DNA of 64,000 nt, from positions 744,001-808,000 of the forward strand of contig CAXXHF010000002.1 of the NCBI GenBank assembly GCA_963669405.2, read 5' to 3'. Below the pieces are notes generated by a model. That model was not told where the DNA came from and did not search any database. It saw nothing but the letters and a program-made list of their open reading frames with translations. Position 1 is the stretch's first letter. Each line of letters starts with the position of its first letter. The DNA is from Aureisphaera sp963669405. GTDB lineage: Bacteria > Bacteroidota > Bacteroidia > Flavobacteriales > Flavobacteriaceae. Position numbers and translations under genes: made by a program. Positions 59,514 through 64,000 of this stretch are shown here, piece after piece.

Positions 59514-60602
59514 ATGGCCAAACGCAAACTACGAATTAACGGGCACTCTCACCTACTCCCCTATCCTGAGCAAATTCCTCAGTTTATGCAGGACAAAGAG
59601 ATTTTTTGGGTAGACAAAGACCGAAAATTCATGCTTCAAAAAGATTGGAGCCGTCCTGTAACGGATTCCAGTTTCTTTTTGGACGAGAAATTGGAATGGA
59701 TGGAAAAGTATGACTTAGACCATGCGGTAGTACTTAACCTTTCACAACTGTACGGTAATGGCCTACGCTTGGAGGAGATGAAACAAGCCCTTCGTTTTCA
59801 GAACGATTTTAATGCAGGTATTCAACAGGATCATCCATCAAAATTTACCTGTGGTTTTGTGGTACACCCAGGTTTTGTAAGGGGAGCCTTGTGGGAAATT
59901 GAACGCTGTGTGGAACAACTGGGTATGAGCCTGCTTTGCCTGCCCACTCACTATATGGACACCATTGGTACCTGGCGTTGTATTTTTGATGAAGAAAACG
60001 AGCCCATTTTTGAGCTGGCCAGCAAATACAACCTTGCCGTAGAGATTCATCCCTACGATGGCGAAAAGTTCATTAAGCTGGAAAATACTGCTTGGCGCTT
60101 TCATCTTATCTGGATGTTGGCACAATGCGCAGATGCTTATCACTTCTTAACCCTGAATGGCTATCCAGACAAATACCCCAATATGCGTACTTGCTTTGCG
60201 CATGGCGGACAATTGGCCCAGATCAATCTAGGACGCCGTATTCAAGGGTTTGATGGAAGACCTGATTTATTTGAAGGCAAATCACACCCCAGAAGTGCGG
60301 TAGGACATAAAAACATTTTCTTTGATACGCTGGTACATGATACGGGTTCTTTACAATTATTGATAGAAAACCAAGGTACAGAGCAGGTACTTATGGGCTT
60401 GGATGATCCGTATCCCTTGGGCGAAATGGAAAGTGCTCCACAATCTTCTTATCCCGGAAAAATACTGGATCTTGCCAAAGAACGAGGTATTGTAACACAG
60501 GCTGACTGCGATGCCATGTGGGAAGACAATGTACTGCAATGGTTGCACGGTGATAATGAGGCTGCCAAGGAAAAAATGCGTCAACGCATTTTGGGCACCT
60601 AA
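59514..60602 (+). CDS. 2-amino-3-carboxymuconate-6-semialdehyde decarboxylase (ACMSD)
   Basis: 362 aa amidohydrolase. The metal set is visible: NGHSH (about 9-13), EIHPYDG (His about 182), CFAHGG (His about 227) and GLDDPYPLGE with the catalytic Asp (about 302). ACMSD decarboxylates 2-amino-3-carboxymuconate semialdehyde to 2-aminomuconate semialdehyde, diverting the pathway away from quinolinate and NAD. Last gene of the operon, 53 nt after the SDR. Confidence 0.88.
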   Translation: MAKRKLRINGHSHLLPYPEQIPQFMQDKEIFWVDKDRKFMLQKDWSRPVTDSSFFLDEKLEWMEKYDLDHAVVLNLSQLYGNGLRLEEMKQALRFQNDFNAGIQQDHPSKFTCGFVVHPGFVRGALWEIERCVEQLGMSLLCLPTHYMDTIGTWRCIFDEENEPIFELASKYNLAVEIHPYDGEKFIKLENTAWRFHLIWMLAQCADAYHFLTLNGYPDKYPNMRTCFAHGGQLAQINLGRRIQGFDGRPDLFEGKSHPRSAVGHKNIFFDTLVHDTGSLQLLIENQGTEQVLMGLDDPYPLGEMESAPQSSYPGKILDLAKERGIVTQADCDAMWEDNVLQWLHGDNEAAKEKMRQRILGT

Positions 60603-60651
60603 CCCTTTCTTTAATTTTCCTATCTTTAAATCCTAACCAAACTAAAGGATT

Positions 60652-60918
60652 ATGAGAAAATTAGGAATGTACATGGCCCTCTTTGGGGTACTCGCTATTG
60701 TTTTAAACTTTTTAGACAGGGTTCCCACCCTTCTTGCGTGGATTTATGATTGGGGCGAAGGTGTTGCTTGGGGAATTAAAATAGGATTGGTAGTTGTAGG
60801 AGCCGTCCTCTTCTTTATGGGCAAATCTGCTGAAGAAGCTGCGGGTGCTGAGGCCGTTGGAGCGGAAGCTTCTGGTGCTGAAGCTAGCAGAGGAGCTGAA
60901 GGCGGTGCAGAACAATAG
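60652..60918 (+). CDS. small membrane protein with Ala/Glu/Gly-rich tail
   Basis: 88 aa: two membrane helices (about 4-21 and 42-58) with a Trp-rich link, then a low-complexity tail of short GAEA-type repeats (residues 62-88). No known family. It lies 49 nt after the ACMSD gene with TATCTTTA (about 60620) as a weak promoter box, and a terminator follows. Confidence 0.65.
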   Translation: MRKLGMYMALFGVLAIVLNFLDRVPTLLAWIYDWGEGVAWGIKIGLVVVGAVLFFMGKSAEEAAGAEAVGAEASGAEASRGAEGGAEQ

Positions 60919-60942
60919 CTTCCTTATCATTATAAACTCAAA

Positions 60943-60982
60943 AAGCTCCGCAATTTTTAGTAACATTGTGGAGCTTATTTTT
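60943..60982 (+). terminator. intrinsic terminator after the small membrane protein gene
   Basis: AAGCTCCGCAA (60943-60953) pairs with TTGTGGAGCTT (60966-60976), then a T-rich stretch. It overlaps the longer frame of the next gene and so supports the ATG at 60987 as that gene's start. Confidence 0.75.
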
Positions 60983-60986
60983 TACT

Positions 60987-61628
60987 ATGAATTTCCTACC
61001 TGAAAATATTGACCAATACGCCGTAAACCACTCCCAACCAGAGCCTGAACTACTACAGGAACTCACTCGGGAAACCTGGCAAAAGGTACTGGCCCCCAGA
61101 ATGCTGAGCGGGCATTTTCAAGGGCGGGTACTAAGTATGATCTCAAAATTAGTACGCCCCAAAAACATCTTGGAAATAGGTACTTATACGGGTTATTCTG
61201 CCCTGTGTTTGGCCGAAGGTATGACCCAAGATGGAACCCTACACACCATAGATATTAATGAAGAACTCTACGACCTGCAACGCACTTATTTTGATAGGTC
61301 TGGTTATGGCCCACAAATCATACAACATCTAGGTAATGCCCTAGAGATCATCCCTACGCTAGACATGGCTTTTGATCTGGTCTTTATAGATGCCGATAAA
61401 CACAACTACCTCAACTATTTGGAACTCCTGTTACCTATACTACCCTCAGGAGCTGTGATTTTAAGTGATAATGTCCTGTGGAGTGGTAAGGTAGTAGAGA
61501 AAGTAGCTCCGGACGATGTGGATACGCAAGTGTTGTTGGAGTATAACAAAGCGCTTAATGAAAACCCCAAACTGGAAACCGTCTTATTACCCATACGGGA
61601 TGGGTTGACTGTGACGCGGGTGAAGTAG
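60987..61628 (+). CDS. O-methyltransferase (catechol-OMT type)
   Basis: 213 aa from ATG 60987. SAM motif LEIGTYTGYSALCLAEG (about 59-75), then FIDADKHNYLNYLELLLP (split; about 133-150) and SDNVLWSGKV (about 160-169), the metal-binding D/DN set of caffeoyl-CoA/catechol-type O-methyltransferases. It would methylate a catechol-like hydroxyl; the small-molecule target is unknown. The hairpin GTAAGTT-gga-AACTTAC at 61634-61650 follows as a weak terminator. Confidence 0.9.
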   Translation: MNFLPENIDQYAVNHSQPEPELLQELTRETWQKVLAPRMLSGHFQGRVLSMISKLVRPKNILEIGTYTGYSALCLAEGMTQDGTLHTIDINEELYDLQRTYFDRSGYGPQIIQHLGNALEIIPTLDMAFDLVFIDADKHNYLNYLELLLPILPSGAVILSDNVLWSGKVVEKVAPDDVDTQVLLEYNKALNENPKLETVLLPIRDGLTVTRVK

Positions 61629-61633
61629 GATTG

Positions 61634-61650
61634 GTAAGTTGGAAACTTAC
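61634..61650 (+). terminator. weak hairpin after the O-methyltransferase gene
   Basis: A perfect 7-bp stem with a 3-nt loop but only a short T-rich tail. Confidence 0.4.
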
Positions 61651-61705
61651 GGTTTTATATATGGTTTTTGGTGTTATCACTAAGGAAGGAAGATAAGCCT
61701 ATTGT

Positions 61706-63154
61706 TCATTGCCTTTTGGGCAAGTTATTTTTTATAAAATTAAAAGCATTGGGAGCGCCTGACCTATTATTGCATAGAATAACTACAAATAAATCGGAAT
61801 CTGGAAAAAAATGCAATTCAGAAGTGTTTCCAACAGCAACACCTCCATGACCAATATTTAGCACTGGTTCGTAATTTACCTTTAACCCTACGGATTGATA
61901 ATTGAAGCCATATCTTTTTACTAAGGGAGCAAATAGTAATGCTTTGTAGGGACTGTCTAATATAATATCTGTGTTCTTAATAAGCTTGAATAAATTAGTA
62001 AGATCACCTATAGTGCTTTTCAATTGAGCGGCACCGCTAACTCTTCCAAAAAAAGGAGGATAATCACTATAATTCTTTAGGCCTTTATTTTTTAAACTAT
62101 AGCGATAAGGTTGCGCCATATTCTCATTTGAAAATGAGGTATTGGTCATTTTAGCAATATTGAAAATATTCTTTTTTACATATTCCTCATAGGATCTTTG
62201 AGTGATATTTTCAATGATTATTCCTAATAAGTCATATCCTTGGTTTGAGTAGTTCCATTTTTCGGATACTTTAAAACTCGTAAACTTATCCCACTTCGGA
62301 AGGTGTTTAAGGTGTATTTGATATACTTCACTTAAAGAATTTGTTTTTGCTATATCTTCTCTAAATCCATCTATGTCTTTCAACTTATAACCGGAGGTAT
62401 GAGTTAATAATTGGAAGATCGTTATGTTAGTTGCAATATTTTTTGGTAATTCTGGGAGATACTTATCAATAGAAGTATATAAATCAAGTAAGCCTTTCTG
62501 AGCCAATTGTAAAATTGCAATGGCAGTTATTAGCTTTGTTAACGACGCAATATCAAACCGTGTAGTAGGATCATTGTATAAATTCTTTTCAATGTTTTTT
62601 AGTCCATAGCCTTTATTTATAATAATTTTTCCATTTTGTAAGACCAATACAGCTCCTTGAAATAATCCTTGTTGTTCATTTTCTGTAAGGTATTTGTTAA
62701 GTCTTAGGTAGAATTCTTTGTTGGATGAAGCAAAGTCAGTAGTGCTTTCAGGTTGGTCACCCAATAACAAACCAGCCGCCTTTATCTTTTTAGTTTCTTT
62801 ATTTAGAATAAATTCGGGGGCAAACCAAGCTTTACTTACAGTACCTTGAAGCCATATCTCTAGATCATAGGGTTTGTTTATTGATAAAGAATGTGGTCTT
62901 GCTTTACCAAACCTATAAAATATGTCCATCCAGTATTCAATTAACTCATTGAGCTTAGCATCGGATAGATTATCGTAATTCTTTATTATAAAAGATTCAA
63001 TCTCTGAAGGTGCTCCTGTATTATATGCTTTCAGAAAGTCCTTGAAGATATAGCCACTGGGTGATTCGGGCCATTTAAAACTAGATTGTGCAAAACTTAT
63101 ATGTATAACTGAAAGACCAACCAATATGGTTAGGATAAAAACAAAATGCCTCAT
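61706..63154 (-). CDS. class C beta-lactamase-like serine hydrolase
   Basis: 482 aa with a signal peptide (about 1-23). The first 150 residues are a unique domain; residues 160-470 are the beta-lactamase/DD-peptidase fold with SxxK SLTK (Ser204, Lys207), YSN (302-304) and HGG (about 444-446). It is likely exported and may act as an esterase, D-aminopeptidase or peptidoglycan enzyme; true beta-lactamase activity is not implied. The upstream region has a perfect 16-bp palindrome at 63229 and a 9-bp inverted repeat (63161/63198). Confidence 0.87.
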   Translation of the reverse strand: MRHFVFILTILVGLSVIHISFAQSSFKWPESPSGYIFKDFLKAYNTGAPSEIESFIIKNYDNLSDAKLNELIEYWMDIFYRFGKARPHSLSINKPYDLEIWLQGTVSKAWFAPEFILNKETKKIKAAGLLLGDQPESTTDFASSNKEFYLRLNKYLTENEQQGLFQGAVLVLQNGKIIINKGYGLKNIEKNLYNDPTTRFDIASLTKLITAIAILQLAQKGLLDLYTSIDKYLPELPKNIATNITIFQLLTHTSGYKLKDIDGFREDIAKTNSLSEVYQIHLKHLPKWDKFTSFKVSEKWNYSNQGYDLLGIIIENITQRSYEEYVKKNIFNIAKMTNTSFSNENMAQPYRYSLKNKGLKNYSDYPPFFGRVSGAAQLKSTIGDLTNLFKLIKNTDIILDSPYKALLFAPLVKRYGFNYQSVGLKVNYEPVLNIGHGGVAVGNTSELHFFPDSDLFVVILCNNRSGAPNAFNFIKNNLPKRQ

Positions 63155-63228
63155 TTCTTTTTATTGAAGACTTATCATTTTGTAAATGGTTACAATTCTT
63201 CAATAATAATATGCTACAACTCATTTGC

Positions 63229-63244
63229 GTATGTAATTACATAC
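63229..63244. promoter_or_regulatory. 16-bp perfect palindrome GTATGTAATTACATAC
   Basis: Fully symmetric, in the 108-nt gap between the T9SS gene's stop and the hydrolase start, 75 nt before that ATG. It has no T-run next to it, so an operator is likelier than a terminator. Confidence 0.5.
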
Positions 63245-63262
63245 AATGTTAACTACAGTCCT

Positions 63263-64000
63263 TTAGATTATTAATTTTTTGGTAATGATTCCCTTATCGG
63301 TCTCTAGGGACAGCAGATAGAACCCTGTGGAAAGTCTTGAGACGTCGATCTGAGAAACCTCCCTGCTGTGCATGAGTATTTGTCCTAGTTGGTTGTATAA
63401 CTTTATTTGTTTTAGTTCAATCCCTTCCAGTGCTTCTATGTAGAGCATATCCTGAACAGGGTTTGGGTAAACATGTACATTTTGTACAAGAAAATCCTCA
63501 ACCCCAAACGAGCAGTCGTCTGTGATAAGGGGGTTGCTGTCATTATTTTCTATAGTCCAGTTGTCATAAGGAGGAGTGGTACCAGCTATCACTGCCGCAG
63601 GATCGTCTACCTGTATACAGATGAGGTTGGGATTGTTACTTATATGTAGAAAACCCATAGATTCGTTATTGCCATTAGCTACATTGATAGCCTGGATTTC
63701 TGGCATGAACCTTAGACTTACTAAATCAAGATTTGGGTTATTGGATAGGTCTAGGAACAGAAGTTTCCCAATATTAATCCCCACATCAGTCAATGCTATA
63801 TTCTGTGTGAGGTCTAATTCTGATAAATCACTGGAATAATTACCACCAGTAACATCTAAACCTATATTCAAATCTCTAAGGTTGATGTTGTTGGTTAAAT
63901 CCAGACTCTCCAATGCCAGGTCATCTATGGATAGATCTTCTAAATTCAGGTTTTGGGAAAGGTCGACCTGAGGTAAATTCATATCGGTCATAAAGAGATG
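63263..64000 (-). CDS. leucine-rich repeat protein with T9SS domain, 5' end outside window
   Basis: The frame stays open to the window edge, so the ATG at 63991 is probably internal and the N-terminus is missing. About 245 residues remain: short leucine-rich repeats (LDLSQNLNL, LDLTNNINL, LDLSNNPNL, spaced by about 20-30 residues), a linker, and a type A T9SS C-terminal domain (about 165-242: VYPNPVQDML ... FYLLSLETDKGIITKKLII). Secreted or surface-attached protein, likely for binding. Full length and N-terminal content unknown. Confidence 0.85.
   Translation of the reverse strand, partial: HLFMTDMNLPQVDLSQNLNLEDLSIDDLALESLDLTNNINLRDLNIGLDVTGGNYSSDLSELDLTQNIALTDVGINIGKLLFLDLSNNPNLDLVSLRFMPEIQAINVANGNNESMGFLHISNNPNLICIQVDDPAAVIAGTTPPYDNWTIENNDSNPLITDDCSFGVEDFLVQNVHVYPNPVQDMLYIEALEGIELKQIKLYNQLGQILMHSREVSQIDVSRLSTGFYLLSLETDKGIITKKLII

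Noticed and set aside
60966..60986. Longer start for the O-methyltransferase
   Set aside because: The codons are the 3' arm of a terminator; the ATG at 60987 begins the family-like sequence.
61706..63154. A beta-lactam resistance gene
   Set aside because: The SxxK/YxN/HGG set is shared with many esterases and peptidases and the N-terminal domain is not that of AmpC.
1..64000. Insertion sequences, prophage genes, toxin-antitoxin pairs, rRNA or restriction systems
   Set aside because: No transposase, integrase, phage structural gene, toxin, rRNA or methylase-restriction pattern was seen on either strand.

Overview
The window is a stretch of chromosome from a member of the Bacteroidota, most likely a marine Flavobacteriaceae. 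The evidence is low-GC DNA, almost no Shine-Dalgarno sequences, many TTG starts, TAnnTTTG promoter boxes close to start codons, two proteins with type IX secretion C-terminal domains, and family-typical genes (BT_3928-type DoxX protein, DUF1599, DUF4293, DUF3667, a Rho with a long disordered insert). No species can be named from the sequence alone. No insertion sequence, prophage, CRISPR array or rRNA was seen.

Layout. 1-4237 is a small accessory block on the + strand: two DUF4386 membrane proteins, an alpha/beta hydrolase, an outer-membrane-like protein, a Tat-exported nitroreductase-like protein and a small membrane protein. It ends at two strong terminators and a tRNA-Arg(ACG) gene whose last 17 bp are duplicated 112 bp away, which looks like an attachment-site scar. 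4595-10944 (- strand) holds a secreted metalloprotease and a six-gene run: DUF1599, DoxX protein, ABC permease, tpiA, prmA, clpS. 10998-13481 is folP-cdaA-DUF3667. 13445-18898 has an MsbA-like exporter, truA, a phosphodiesterase, DUF4293 and rho. 18967-29305 has a T9SS cargo protein, an M14 peptidase lipoprotein, nudix/pyrE, SRPBCC, birA and the run rsfS-ftsH-LUD-cdsA-psd-ACBP (proteostasis and phospholipid synthesis).

29383-52439 carries a bestrophin-like channel, a TPR lipoprotein, valS, DUF1573, a retropepsin-PDZ protein, aminotransferase-murB, a fasciclin lipoprotein, a glycosyltransferase/ECF sigma/NRAMP-like operon, lipA, gap, a hybrid histidine kinase, lpxK, a Nif3-like protein, a coiled-coil protein, msrA and a methyltransferase. 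52514-60602 is a kynurenine-catabolism operon: kynU, kmo, RidA-type deaminase, secreted esterase, aldehyde dehydrogenase, SDR and ACMSD. Together these would take kynurenine to 2-oxo-hexenedioate-type products through 2-aminomuconate, but the ring-cleaving 3-hydroxyanthranilate dioxygenase is not in the window. 60652-64000 has a small membrane protein, an O-methyltransferase, a class C beta-lactamase-like hydrolase and a truncated leucine-rich T9SS protein.

The most notable observations are single-base indels that disrupt the starts of two normally essential genes (tpiA and psd, the latter also altering the cdsA tail), a zinc-ribbon protein with all four cysteines replaced, an NRAMP-like transporter without the metal-binding motifs, a catalytically atypical SDR in the kynurenine operon, and several perfect dyads or direct repeats in promoter regions. 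I did not find a clearly undescribed multi-gene system; the strongest candidates for new biology are the ECF sigma/NRAMP-like operon and the variant kynurenine operon.
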